64,000 nt of DNA. Source: Gautieria morchelliformis. Lineage: Eukaryota > Basidiomycota > Agaricomycetes > Gomphales > Gomphaceae. Location: assembly GCA_015179125.1 (NCBI GenBank), contig WHVA01000067.1, positions 248,001-312,000 of the forward strand. Direction: 5' to 3'. Below, piece after piece: positions 45,600 through 56,699 of this stretch (its first letter is position 1; each line of letters opens with the position of its first letter). The position numbers were made by a program, and so were the translations under genes. The notes under the pieces are model-generated. The model was not told the DNA's origin. It ran no database searches and worked only from the letters and a program-made list of their open reading frames with translations.

Positions 45600-46074
45600 T
45601 GTCAGGGGACACCCTGTTTTCCATTTCCAGTTCCGACTCCATTTCCGACTCCGCTTCCGGTTCCGATTCCATCTCCGCCTCTGCTTTCGGAAATGATTCC
45701 GCTTCTGGGAGAACTTCCACCAGCTCTGTTTGCTTTTCCAGTTCAACTCCAATTTCCGACTTCCGCTCTCGGAACAGTGTCGGAAATCAGGCGACTCGCG
45801 TAATAGGTGGCATCAAGGGTCGATCAAGGGTCAGGGAGGTCAGGGGGATGCAGGGTTGATGACGAGTGCCAAGTGCTGCCCCTGGCTGTGCAGCGTAGTA
45901 TAATACGGGCTCGCTGACATTGGGGGTCCTTAGACCTTTCTCTTTGGATTTCCCCTTGTCAGGTGAGAATCCCCTCTCTTGTATACTCTGTTGTTCATTT
46001 ATACATACTTTGGATTTCCCCTTGTCATTTGTGTGGTAGTGTGATCTCCACAACCAGCCAGGGTTGCCCTTACA
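45600..46074 (+). repeat. 3' LTR of family A copy
   Basis: 475 bp, nearly identical to the 5' LTR but with two fewer TTCCGN hexamers. Right flank GGTCG. Confidence 0.92.
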
Positions 46075-46231
46075 GGTCGTTCTTGTCGATGTATTTCCAG
46101 AGACCACTTGTAGCGAGGAGGGCCTTTGCTTCACTAGCCCATGAGGTGTAGTTCTCACCGCCCAAGAGGAGCTTAGACATCTTCGGTCTAGCCCAGTTCT
46201 CGGGGATAAAAGAGGTAATCGACGAGGTCAT
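46075..46231 (-). pseudogene. Copia-type gag N-terminal fragment
   Basis: The minus strand encodes a frame starting MTSSITSFIPENWARPKMSK and followed by LLLGGENYTSWASEAKALL and LWKYIDKN. The order L.G.NY..W....KALL...GLW..I is the start of Ty1/Copia gag. The frame is cut at 46075 by the family A 3' LTR, and its continuation is not found on the other side at 39839, in keeping with a rearranged junction. Confidence 0.65.
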
Positions 46232-47906
46232 GATGGGGTTAGGAAAAAAACCGAGTGTATGCGTCGGTGACAAGAAGTACTTCAAATTCTAACTGCACGA
46301 AGGATGCTTCACAGGAGTATTAGTAGTGCAGCGGTTGGCCCATAACCTATTGGAGCTGTACTACTGTGAGCTCTAGTACAGGTGATGGTGTGTGAGTGAG
46401 AAGAGTAGTAGGCGAGTGAGTAGGATGGTTCTTACCTCAGACGTTCAGAGGTGCGTGAACGGCTGAGGAAAGGTGCGAATATCGGGGTTTGAATGGGAAG
46501 TACTAACACGTCAGTGGGTCCGTGTAGACACGTATGGTATATGACATCGATACTCCAACAAATAGTGCCCTTACTGGGAGCCGCTGAGAATTGAGCTGAA
46601 AGATTCATAATAATGATTAGATTGATATAAATTAGAACAGTGACAATTTTTACCCCCCACCATTGGACAACTGACTGTCCAGGCGCAAGTGCATCCTGCA
46701 CATCTAAATACAGACTATATTCCTTGACCCAAGGTTTTTTTGGACCTATTGCAGCAGTTGATGGAAGAGTATCGTCCTCTGATTCGCCATTGTCACTCAG
46801 CTCTCTCAGGAGCGTAGTTATTTTTTTCTCCGAGGGTCAAGTGTGCTTGACCGACTCATGAATGTGACGTTGCCTCGGGAACGGACACATTGCTGGGGTC
46901 GATGACTTTCTCTGTTGCGGAAATTTTATGCTTCAGTCGACTGTTGTTGGTGATCCCCAACATACGGCTTCGAGCAGGAGGCAGAAGAGAGAAATAACCT
47001 TGTTTTATGTATATACAGTTTCCGGCCAAATCAAGGCAAAGTTGTATCATATAAGTGCAGCAAAGCCCGGGCTCAAGCCCAGGGCTTGGGCTTCCGCAAG
47101 TTAGAAGCCCGGCCCACTTGGTGGGCTCAATGCGGGCTGGGCCCGGGCTAGGTTCGGCCAAATCAGGCTCGGCTGGGCTCGGCTTCGGGCTTGATCCCGA
47201 GCCCCGTGCAGACGGGACACCCACCGGCACCGGCACATGGATCACCCATGTATTATTTTCACGGTTTCTCCATCCAGTTTGGCAATTTTTCAACCACCTA
47301 ATGTTTCGGTGGATAAATCGGTGGGTGATTATCCGGTGGACGATCCATGTGTTCCCAATACTTAATGGACCGTCCACCGAGTATGGGTGGAGATCTTTCC
47401 CACAGTGCGAACCTTATTACACTGAGGATCGCCCAAGTTGGGACCCGGACCTAGGGGAATGTCTGTGTGCAAGGACTGCCTCAGGAACTGTAGATTGGTC
47501 CCGAAGGTGTTTTCCATGTGCCCCCGTGAGCATGCGAGCTAGGTGCACACTCCCGCCCAAGCGAAGGCTGAGAATCGGTCGAGTCACAGGAGCTGAGCTC
47601 CAACCTGCACTGGACTCATTTTCGGGCTTTGCATGAGGCGAGGGGACTGCCGTTATCCGCCCTTACTCTGGTCATCAGTGTTAATCGATAATCGTCGATC
47701 GTCGGACTCGTCCTTCCAACCTAGTGTATGCTGTTAAAGGGTGTACATGCTGTACTTATAACCTCTACTAATGCTGTGCAGACGGCTTGTGCCCGGGATT
47801 ATATGAGAAGCTCATTTATTGGCTTGCAACTGCCGTGATTCATGCGAAATTCTGCAGAAACAAACACGCTTAGGACTATCCAGATCCAGTTCATGTCGGA
47901 GCCGAA
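46232..47906. other. Region without recognised gene, contains dispersed repeat
   Basis: Includes the probable leader of the Copia fragment, then sequence with no recognisable motif. The part at 46930-47215 matches the repeat at 8787-9035. The bases at 47640-47906 form the 3' flank of the minus-strand kinase gene. Confidence 0.35.
46930..47215 (+). repeat. Dispersed repeat, copy 2
   Basis: Shares ordered blocks with 8787-9035. This copy has an expanded GGGCTTGGGC/GGGCCCGGGC-rich stretch at 47064-47215 that copy 1 lacks or has in shorter form. Confidence 0.55.
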
Positions 47907-49781
47907 TTAGTTCCAAACAGTGGTGTGATCGATGACGCTTTCGACCGCCTGATTGCTATGAGATATTCAAACAGTCAACTCAAATAACGAAGATAACTGG
48001 CGAGGATGAACTTACCACTGTACAACACTGGTGTTCTGACGCCTCACTCAGATCGACCAGTTTCAGCTGGCCGGTAGTGGAACGTAGTACATTCCGTGGC
48101 TCAAGATCGCCATGACGTAGTCCCGCCTGGTGCAACTTCAGAGCCATGGAGAATAATTCTAGTCTGAAGCGTGTCGTTGAGTCATAGAACTCACGACAGG
48201 TGGCACATACCTCTCATCTTCAACTAAGTCATCCCAAGAAGTCAAAGCGTTTCCTTCTTTACTCAGAACCAGCACGTCAAAAAAGGAGTGTCGAAACCGC
48301 CCAAAGAAAGTGGGGAGGATGTCCCTCGCCTGTTCTCTCTCTGCAATCTTACCATACCAAAGACTTTCCAAGTGCAATCTATCCCGTGACGCCTCACTCT
48401 CTGCAACCTTGACAGCAACATCTTTACCCTGCCATGAGCCGGAGAACACCGTGCCAGTGCTGCCACGCCCAAGGAAGCCATTTACGTTAAGCCGAGGAAC
48501 CGTTGAGCACAAAATATCCATTGTCTTCCGATATCTATACGGCAGTCCTTCTTGGTCGCATTGTTCTGTCTCCGTCAGTAATGGAGAACCAACTAAAGGG
48601 GCGGCTAAGGCACAAGGGACTTCTCCTTTCGAGAACACAAGGAAAGCCTAAGAATGCTCATAATTATGGGTTGACGCAACACAACAAGGTATATGGAGTC
48701 ATACATCAATACATCGACCGCTTTGCCTCCCGGACCGTGGGGTCCAATTAGAGCCGCTGCTTGTCTCTCCAGCCGATGTGGTCGTGTCAGACAAGGCATT
48801 TAAGTCCTCCTCTTCTGCCGGCGTAGCCTTGGGATCCCCACTGGTAGAGCTCAGGTCTTCTACATCAAAATGAAATTTGCCCCGACTATGTGCCGCAAGA
48901 CCGGCAAGCGAACACCCCACTACACAAGTCATCCAGCGTTCACCGATTCTCTTGTCAACAGGATCCGGGTCACGCTTTCGTGTATCGTCCACCTGTACGA
49001 CATCTGATATGACTAGGTATGGGTTTTGGGGAGGGTGATGCACGATACGAAAGACAATGAGATGCGATGCAGCCGTCCAGCACAGCCACTTCATGTTATA
49101 AGAGACCATGTAGGTGGTAACCTGAACATTGTCAGACAAGACAACTAAGATTTACTTAGCGGCACACACCTTGAGGAGAATCATGTCCACCACATCCCAC
49201 CTAGCTCTCCCATCCCAATCGAGTCGAACCCCTTCCCGCCCACGATTTACGATAGCTTCCCAGTTTTTTCTCACGATTCCCTCACTTTTCAACTCGATGA
49301 TGCTGATATCCACAGGAGCAACATCGACACCGACAGGTGTTAATTGTCCTCGAGTGTCAGGTCGCTGATGTTGGGTTGTATCCGCAGGAGCAAACTCAAA
49401 AATTCTCCCTATGCCTTTGACCTGTACAAACCTTCGAAGGATCAAGGCTGCTCTGGCGAGCCAGTATTTCCCCAAAAAACCTTGAACCATATTCTCCGAA
49501 GACAGGTCAACGCCTTGATCGGGTATTGAACCATACCACTCCTGCAATGTCTCCAAACCACGGGTGAGAGCTGGATCAGCATGTATCGGATGCAGAGCAT
49601 TATCGACCGCATCTTCTAAGGCATCAAGCAGATTTGGGTCGTATACACAGCGGTCAGGGAGAGGGTCATTGTTTTGAAGCATGTGGGATCCTGGCGTTGT
49701 CACAGAGGTTGCATTTCCCCATTTTGAGGTCAAGCTGCGGAATTCAAGTTTTTCTGAGACGAGCTCCCACAGTGTTGCCAT
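47907..49781 (-). CDS. Fungal protein kinase with N-terminal nuclease-like domain, five exons
   Basis: Predicted protein of about 551 residues. Exons on the minus strand are 49781-49170, 49121-48705, 48647-48211, 48163-48016 and 47948-47907, with GT-AG introns of 47-67 bases and an open joined frame. The N-terminal part has VDISIIELKSEGIVRKNW followed by WDVVDMILLKVTTYMVSYN; the ExK motif suggests a PD-(D/E)XK-like fold, which is inference. The kinase part has the glycine loop GFLGRGSTGTVFSG, the lysine motif VAVKV, the catalytic loop HGDLEPRNVL and LVDLSEA in place of DFG. A Ser/Thr-rich linker joins them. No lesion is seen. The last exon is uncertain: one reading ends at 47907, another frame (HHCLELIRLRHELD) would run to 47812. 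Confidence 0.72.
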
Positions 49782-50149
49782 TGACGTTGGTGGATGCTGA
49801 AGCGCGAGCGAGGCCGCGCGTCTGATCTCGGGTTTTCCCGCGCTGCAGAGGGAGGGCCGGCCCTTGTTCGCATGGGTGTAAGAGTGAACACGGCCTCATG
49901 ACACATGCCTACGAGTCGCATTTGTGTACTGTACAGACATGCGTAGACTTGTACGCTATTTCTGGTTCTTCCGTGTTGTGAAGAGGGCCCAGCTATTATG
50001 TAACAGACACTTCCTCTTCTGAATTCATCATGATTAGAAGTCTCCAAGCCCTCACACATGGCGCAAAGGGCCAACTTTCACCTGGCCAAGTCGCGAGGTG
50101 TGCACCGGGGGAGTGGTCACTAAAGTTTCGCGCAATTACAAAGGTGTGA
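49782..50149. other. Short intergenic stretch
   Basis: Lies between the kinase gene start and the RTC4-like relic, both on the minus strand. It may hold the kinase promoter; no clear TATA or CAAT element was picked out. Confidence 0.3.
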
Positions 50150-52385
50150 ATTCCAACTGACACGTTCCACTCACTAGCCGACCGACCGATAATTTCATTG
50201 CACCCTCGCCCTCGACTCGAAGCTGTTCTTTCGATGGACCGGGAATCGTGCGTGTGTTTCGAAGATAAAATGGTTCCCCGTGGTTTTGTTGCCATCTGCA
50301 GCTCCCAGTGCCATGACCAAAGCCCGCAGTCGGTCCGATAGCAAATATGCATACCACAAAATGCCAAGCATAACATCCAGCCCCTTCCTGGGCGATGCTT
50401 GCGAGCCAATGGATTCTCCTTGGATGGGGCCGCATAGCTGTTCTTGGGAAGCAGGACCTCATCAAGAAGCACCTGAAGTGGCTGGGAAAGGATCTGAGGG
50501 AGAGGTAGGGAGCAGAAGACACATTGATGGTCAGTTTTTCCATCTGATGTGTCAGAAGCAATATCAGTGAACATGTCCAACATCACGTCCGATTCATCCT
50601 CGAGTGTCAATTTGAGTGGGGGCTCAACACCTGAACTACGATATGTTGGCAGAAACTGTGTCCACAGGCCACGTCGTGTCTCTCCATAGGAAACAAAGCG
50701 TTGTTTGAGATCGTGACTAAAGTCTTCCTGCCAGTATTTGTGGTTTGATTTAAATGTAGAGGGAACAATGTCTTGTCCCTAGAACTCCTTGAATAGTGAT
50801 GCGATAGTTGTGCGGCCCTGCTGGCGTCCCTTCTGAATCAAATCGAAGCCGGCCACAACCTCTGAAACATAGAAGTTCATGGGCCAGGCTTGGAACTTCT
50901 TAGTTACTCTGCACTTCCCTTTACCCTTGGGTTCAGTGTTGGCATGTTCATCGGGCAGTGTGTTATGCTGGCCCTTAGGGGGAAGAAGAAAATCGGGAGA
51001 AACTGAGTGGCTCATTGGTTTGTATATGATCGGAGAGGTCAAGGCCACGGATATGGATGGAGAATGCTGGGAAGACACAGTGGGGGCTGAGCTCTCTATG
51101 AGGTTGAATGGCAGGCCTTTAGAAACAGGCAATACAACCTTTTCAGTCGGTTGCGTGCGCTTTCCAAGCACAGGTTGCATTGCGAGTTCTTCTGCCAATC
51201 CAACACATTTGCCATCCTTGAGAGATGAGCTAGCATTGCGAATAAGCTTGTAGAGCAGGCTTTGATTCTCAGTTACATGATGATGTGTTGACAAGGAGTG
51301 CAGTCCCAATAGCCATGTTGATGATTCCATGCCTCGAGTGTATCAGTGCAGCTGATATTGAGAAACGAGACAGCATGTGTGGCCATGGAGAGTGAAAAAT
51401 CAGGGTAGGAGTCCACAACAACTGGGAAACATTTCGGCAGCTCAGTTTCCTAGATTAATAACTGCTGTTATTGATACAAAAGATATGCAAAATTACCGCA
51501 TGCCATATAAAAAGCCTGATTGTGCGATGCGGAGCCATTTTGAGGAGACGGTTTTCAACCTTCTGCTGCTGTGTGATTGCCGCAGCCTCATGAGCGGCCC
51601 TAGCTTCTGCATTCCACATGGGACCAACAGCATATGGTCTAACATGGACTGTATCTGGCTTGTTACCTGAGGCAGTAGAGCTGGATGTAGCAGGAATACT
51701 CAAGTTGAGAGCTGGGTCAAGGGGTTGAGTAGTGAGAACGGTAACTGGCGCAGTCCACTGGGCTGAGCATTTGTTGTGAGTAGGAAATTCAGCTCGCCTC
51801 TATTTCTGTTTCTCTGCAGTCTTGAATTCCTCCCCGCAACATCCAGCGCATCACCTGAAAATACAATTCTGAGCACCTCTTGAAGGTTTGCCATTTTTCT
51901 TTAGCAAGCACCAAAATCCAGCACAACTAAATGATCCTTTGGGATGCTGCAAAACAGGCGCTGCTGAAGGGTGTGGCAGTGGAAGGGGGTTGGGGTTGGG
52001 GTTGGGGTTGGGGGGGAGGCAGCTGGACAGGAGCCGGAATGGGATCTGCAAGAGCCGGAATGAGACCAGGTGCCAGAAGATAGAAAGGTTGTCCAATGGG
52101 AACTAGGCCCACTGGAGCAGCTTGAGCACACGGTGCAAAATCATTGTAATGTTTGGCCTGTTGAACAGCCCATTCATAGCTCTGAAATGCTGCAGTGTGG
52201 AATATTGTGGCATTGCATGTCTTGTTTGAGCACTGGAAAAAAGGTGAGATACAACACAGGGCTCGAAATAACTTGAAATACTCACTTGTTGCATCACCCT
52301 TCCTCTATTCGCCACTGTTCCCAATCTCTTGCATGCTACAAATTCCCTAACAGCATGGCCACACACAGCACACCTTTGGACTCGG
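50150..52385 (-). pseudogene. RTC4-like domain protein with N-terminal zinc-finger motif, decayed
   Basis: The minus strand opens with a cysteine motif (RCAVCGHAVREFVACKR, NRGRVMQQ, then across a GT-AG intron CSNKTCNATIFHT), resembling GRF-type zinc fingers. A P/Q-rich linker follows (PPQPQPQPQPP near 51995), then TELPKCFPVVVDSYPDF and a long frame from 51330. TAG at 50779-50781 interrupts that frame; beyond it the same frame continues with QRFVSYGETRRGLWTQFLPT and HQCVFCSLPLPQILSQPLQ, then ENPLARK and AFCGMH, the cysteine/histidine pattern of RTC4-like domains. The 3' end is not resolved. The 5' end is cut by retroelement sequence at about 52386. Multi-copy families of this kind occur in mushrooms; their function is unclear. 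Confidence 0.58.
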
Positions 52386-52487
52386 ATTGGCAAATCATCC
52401 GAAACCCCGTCGACCATTGTGTCTATAGCAGCTCCACTAAACTCGGCAAATCCATCATCGTGATTCACACAGACGATATGGCTGCCA
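52386..52487 (+). pseudogene. Copia-type reverse transcriptase fragment
   Basis: A short plus-strand frame encodes RNPVDHCVYSSSTKLGK and IIVIHTDDMAATAS, the DxCVY...IxVxxDDM core of Ty1/Copia RT. Only about 35 residues remain between the RTC4-like relic and Gypsy sequence. Confidence 0.6.
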
Positions 52488-52493
52488 CTGCCA

Positions 52494-53766
52494 GTTGCGG
52501 AGAGTGCTGGAATGGCTCCGGGAGTACAACCTGTGTCTCAAGCCGGAAAAGTGCGAATTTGAGCGGACGCGGATAGAGCATCTTGGGGTGATTGTGTTGG
52601 AGGGAAAGGTGGAAATGGACCTGGTCAAAGTTTCCGGTGTATCAGATTGGCCCGTGCCGCGGGACAAGAAGGAGGTCCAGTCCTTCATTGGGTTTGTCAA
52701 TTTCTACCGGCGGTTCATCAAGGACTTCTCCTGCCATGCCTGTGCCCTCTTCGACCTCACCAAGAAGGAGGTTGGATGGCGGTGGGGAGAGCCGGAACAG
52801 GCCTCCTTTGACAAACTCAAGGAGCTGACCACTTCTGCCCTGGTCCTGATCTTTCCCGACAACTCTCGCCCTTATTGAGTCGAGGCGGATTCTTCCGACA
52901 CAGCTACCGGAGCGGTCTTGTCACAACAGTCATCCGAAGATGGTGGGGGGTGGCATCCGATTGCCTTCTTCTCTAAAAGCCTTAGTCCAGTCAAGCGGAA
53001 CTATTAGATCCATGACAAGGAGATGCTAGCAATCATCCGAGCGCTGGAGGAGTGGCGACACTTCCTCAAGGGTGCCCTATGCCCGTTTGAGATCTGGACA
53101 GACCACAAGAACCTTGAGTACTTCCGCACGTCTAAGAAGTTGAACCGACGACAAGCACGGTGGTCCCTACACCTGTCCCGGTTCGACTTCATGCTCCACC
53201 ACCGCCCCGGCTGCACCATGGGCAAGCCCAATGCCCTATCCCGCCATGCGGGTCATGGAAGCGGAAGTGGAGACAACGCTGATATGACACTGCTCCACCC
53301 AAGTCTCTTTGCAATCCATGCCCTCGAAGGAGTGACTGCAGTTGGGGCGGAAGCAGAAATGCTCCGGGACATCCGGAGGCAGTACCGGAATGGAGAGAAG
53401 GAGGAGTCGGTGGTGAAGGCGGTGGAGGAACTTCGGAAAGGGCACTCACGGTCTGTACGGGCAGCAGAATGGTTGGAATGTGATGGGCTGTTCCACTTCA
53501 GAGGCAAGGTCTATGTTCCAGGTGGGGCGGACCTCTGCCGCCGCATTGTGTGCCAGCACGATGACACATGGGTCGCTGGGCATGCTGGCAGGTGGAAGAC
53601 GCTGGAGTTAGTGGCTTGGAACTACTGGTGGCCTCAGATGTCCCGCTACATTGGACAGTACGTGAAGACATGTGACCTTTGTCTCCAAACCAAAGCACAA
53701 CGACATCCGCCCGTCGGAGAACTTGTTCCACTCCCGATTCCAGAATCCCGCTGGGACACCATCAGT
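52494..53766 (+). pseudogene. Family A pol segment: RT end, RNase H, integrase start
   Basis: Contains RRVLEWLREYNLCLKPEKCE, SDWPVPRDKKEVQSFIGF (the region frameshifted in the full copy is in frame here), RNase H TDHKNLEYFRTSKKL and the integrase zinc motif up to [11 protein letters not shown]. Stops at about 52876 (TGA) and 53005 (TAG) interrupt it. It retains CAG where the full copy has TAG at 44091. Confidence 0.8.
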
Positions 53767-55895
53767 CCCGATGTTCCGACATTGTTTTTGTGAAGATGAG
53801 GATGTCATCGAGGTAGACGCAGACAACCCCTTCTGCTATCATGTCACGGAAGATGTCATTCATCATCGTCTGGAATGTGGCAGGACTGTTGGTGAGGCCA
53901 AAGAACATGGCCTGTGGCTCAAAGAGTCCTCGGTTGGTGCGGAATGCGGCCTTCCACTCGTCTCCCTCCTGGATCCGAACATTATTGAAGCCCCAGCGGA
54001 CATCCAGCTTAGTGAAGTACCTTGCCCCGCGGAGTTGTGTGATCAGTTCGGAAATGAGTGGAATGGGGTACCGGTTCTTGATCGTGATCGCATTCAAGGC
54101 CCAGTAATCCTGCACAAGTCTGAGTGAGCCATCCTTCTTCTTGATGAAGAACACAGGAGATGCCATGGGTGACTTGGAGGGGCGGACCCTCCCTGTACGG
54201 AGATTTTCCGCAAGGAATGCATCGAGCTCTACCTGCTCCTTGGGTGACAGCGGGTAGACCTTGCAGTGGTGGGCTTTGACCCAGGCTCCAACTCGATGGC
54301 ATGGTCCCACAGCTTCCGTGGAGGCAGGGCATCAAACGACTCCTTGGCAAAGACGTCCTCGAACTCCCACAGGTACTCCGGAATTTCCGCCTCCACTTTA
54401 TCATGCTTCTTGGAGGCTTCAGCATGGCATTGTGAAATATTTCCGGTGGCGCGGATGTGTTCCGCTTCCGGTGGAAGGTTCACATACAGCAAGCGCTCCC
54501 CTTCCGCCAGAGTGTCTTCTGGGCCAAGTCGGATGGTGTCGGAGTCGGAATTGGAATTGGAATTGGAATTGGAATTGGGAGCCGGTTCAAATTCCGCTTC
54601 TCAGTCTTCTTCTGCAAGTAGTGGATGGGGGCCAGAACGACATGTCTGTATGAGCCGTTCGGTCTTCCGCTGCTCCTGGCGCTCCTCCCGCACTTCCGAC
54701 CTGCACATGTGACACTTGGCTGGACATCGACTCATCAGTATCTTCCGAGTCTGCCAATTGATCTCCGGGTTGTGCTCCTGAAGCCAGGTAAACCCGAGGA
54801 TGATGTCTTGCTACCCTAGGCTGGTCACTGAAAAGGAAGTGCGTTCTGAGTGTCCATCGTAGCGGAGAATTGTGTCTACTATCTCCGTGATGGACCCTGC
54901 CTCATTGGGGCTTCCATCCACATTGAACACCGGGATTGCACGTTGCAACTTCCGCGTGGTCAGTCGGTTCCGTTCCACATAGTCCCAGTCTATAAACTGC
55001 CCAGTGGCCCTGCAATCGACAAGGGCGGGTCCGGATTTGACTTACGCCGTATCTGTCGTCTGGATCTCCACCTTAATGACTAGTGACTTGGGGCCAGGGG
55101 TGGCAGCAACAACATAGCGCTTCGGAAGGCGTCTCTCCCAAGGGCAGATGCGGGATGGATGGGGTGTCGGATTTGGTTTTGTGTGACTTTATCCGGTGGG
55201 TCTGTACGAAGTGAGGGGAGTGGGGGCTTTTCATTCTCTACTTCAAGACAGGCAAACCGGTTATGTAGAGGCAGCAGGGGCACACATCTCACCCGCTGCG
55301 CGTCACAAAATCCGATGCATCTTCCACTTCCGATGCGCCATGTTCCGCATTTTCGGAACTTTCTTCCGCAGTGGGCACTCCACCTATGTCCGCAAGTGCG
55401 AGGAACTCAGGAAGGAGCTCGATTTTCTCCTCGGTGGTCATAAGCCGGATGTCAAAGGCTTGGGGGCACTCGCGGGCATAGTGGCCTGGTTGTCGGCATC
55501 GGAAGCAGGTGATGGGTCCGTGGCCTTTTCCGCGCATGTGGTCAACATCCATTGGGGCAGGGCCACTCTTCGAGGGAGGGGGGCTAGGGTTCCTAATAGG
55601 AGCAGGTGGAACAACCGTCAGAAATATTTTCCGTGTGGGAATGTATGCACTTCCAGGTTTTGGCACGGGTGGAGTAGGACAAGCGGAACTGCGTGTCATG
55701 TTCCGGTTTGTCTCCACGAAGGCCTCATTTGCTTCCCTGTTTTGGGACACCCTCCGCGCAGCTTGGTACCACCCTTCCGGGTCATCAAAATCCAGAGCTC
55801 CATCCCCAAGCAGCGCAACTTGGTTCTGGAGTGTCGGATCAAGTCCTCGTCGGAATTTGATGACGATTGTCTTGTCGTCGTCATACTCCGCTAGG
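53767..55895 (-). pseudogene. Family A gag to RT segment
   Basis: On the minus strand: gag from DDDKTIVIKF-RRGLDP through the CCHC knuckle CFRCRQPGHYARECPQAF, then protease with ALVDCRATGQFIDWDY, then RT through [16 protein letters not shown]. It shares TAA (55042-55044) and TAG (54811-54813) in the protease region with the full copy, but has CGA where the full copy has TGA in gag and before RT. A GGAATT hexamer run at about 54545-54577 is expanded. It is cut at 55895 by the family B LTR. Confidence 0.82.
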
Positions 55896-56577
55896 TGTTA
55901 CGTATCGAGATTTCCACTAAGTCGGAACTGGAAAGGACAGCGGCTTCAACTTATAGGTTGCGCCCCCAATGAACTATCGTCCTAGGTATTTCGGAAATGA
56001 GCCGGAAGTCGGAAAGTACTGGACCAGAGGTTTGGTCGGAACTTGAGTCGGAACTGAGGCGGAAAGCGGAAGACCGAGAGACTGAGATCTTGCTAGACTC
56101 GCTGTGCTAAGAACAGGAGATGGAGCGAAGGAAATCAAGTATCGAAGGTGATTATCTGATTGCAGAATAACAGACATACATGAGGGGGTTTTTATACAAA
56201 GCGCAGAGCAACAAGTAATGGTGTTGTACTAAGCAAATTCCGGAGGAAGCGGAAGTCGAGTACAATGTGTGGGAACTAACTTATTGGGAACAATGGGACT
56301 ATAAGGGGGGTTCAGGGTAAGGTAGAACAATGGCAAAGAACAAGGGGTCGGGAAAACATATCTGACAACGAACTACAAGGGTGACCGGATATATGGTTTT
56401 GATGGATGGCGAGGTGGGTCCGGTGGGTCCGAGTAATCGAGTCGAAAGAACAAGGGAAATGTACAAGGGGCGGAATGTCGGAAATGTCGGAGGGGCGGAA
56501 CGTGTGGCGGAACTATTGGAGGGGCGGAAGGAGTGGCGGAACTGAGGGTCGGAAGTCGGAAATGAACGGTCGTAACA
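55896..56577 (-). repeat. 3' LTR of family B
   Basis: 682 bp, TG...CA ends. It closely matches 63209-63901, with scattered substitutions and an 11-bp length difference in the CGGAAG-rich part near 56060. Confidence 0.92.
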
Positions 56578-56699
56578 GTATCTCCCTTCTAAGGTCGAGC
56601 CCTGCGAGACCACAAGTCGGAATCACGTGACCTGTGAACAAACGCGTCGGAGTTTGAAATATGGGCTGAAGGACAAACGCGTCTTCTCTCTATTCCATC

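Larger units (their letters stand above)
39840..46074 (+). mobile_element. Full-length Ty3/Gypsy chromovirus, family A (inactivated)
   Basis: The element is 6,235 bp with LTRs at 39840-40326 and 45600-46074. The order gag, protease, RT, RNase H, integrase, chromodomain is that of chromoviruses. A polypurine tract, AGAGGGGGGG, precedes the 3' LTR. The LTRs differ by only a handful of substitutions plus a 12-bp (two hexamer) length difference, so insertion is recent. The flanking bases are GTGCT and GGTCG, so there is no TSD. gag and pol carry several stops and frameshifts. Confidence 0.92.
52494..55895. mobile_element. Second Gypsy family A copy with internal inversion
   Basis: Plus-strand 52494-53766 corresponds to the end of RT through the start of integrase (43208 to about 44474 of the full copy). 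Minus-strand 55895-53767 corresponds to gag through the middle of RT (about 41080 to 43203). The two halves meet tail to tail at 53766/53767 and together cover one nearly continuous element, missing five bases at the breakpoint. LTRs, the gag start and the integrase end are absent. Confidence 0.85.
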
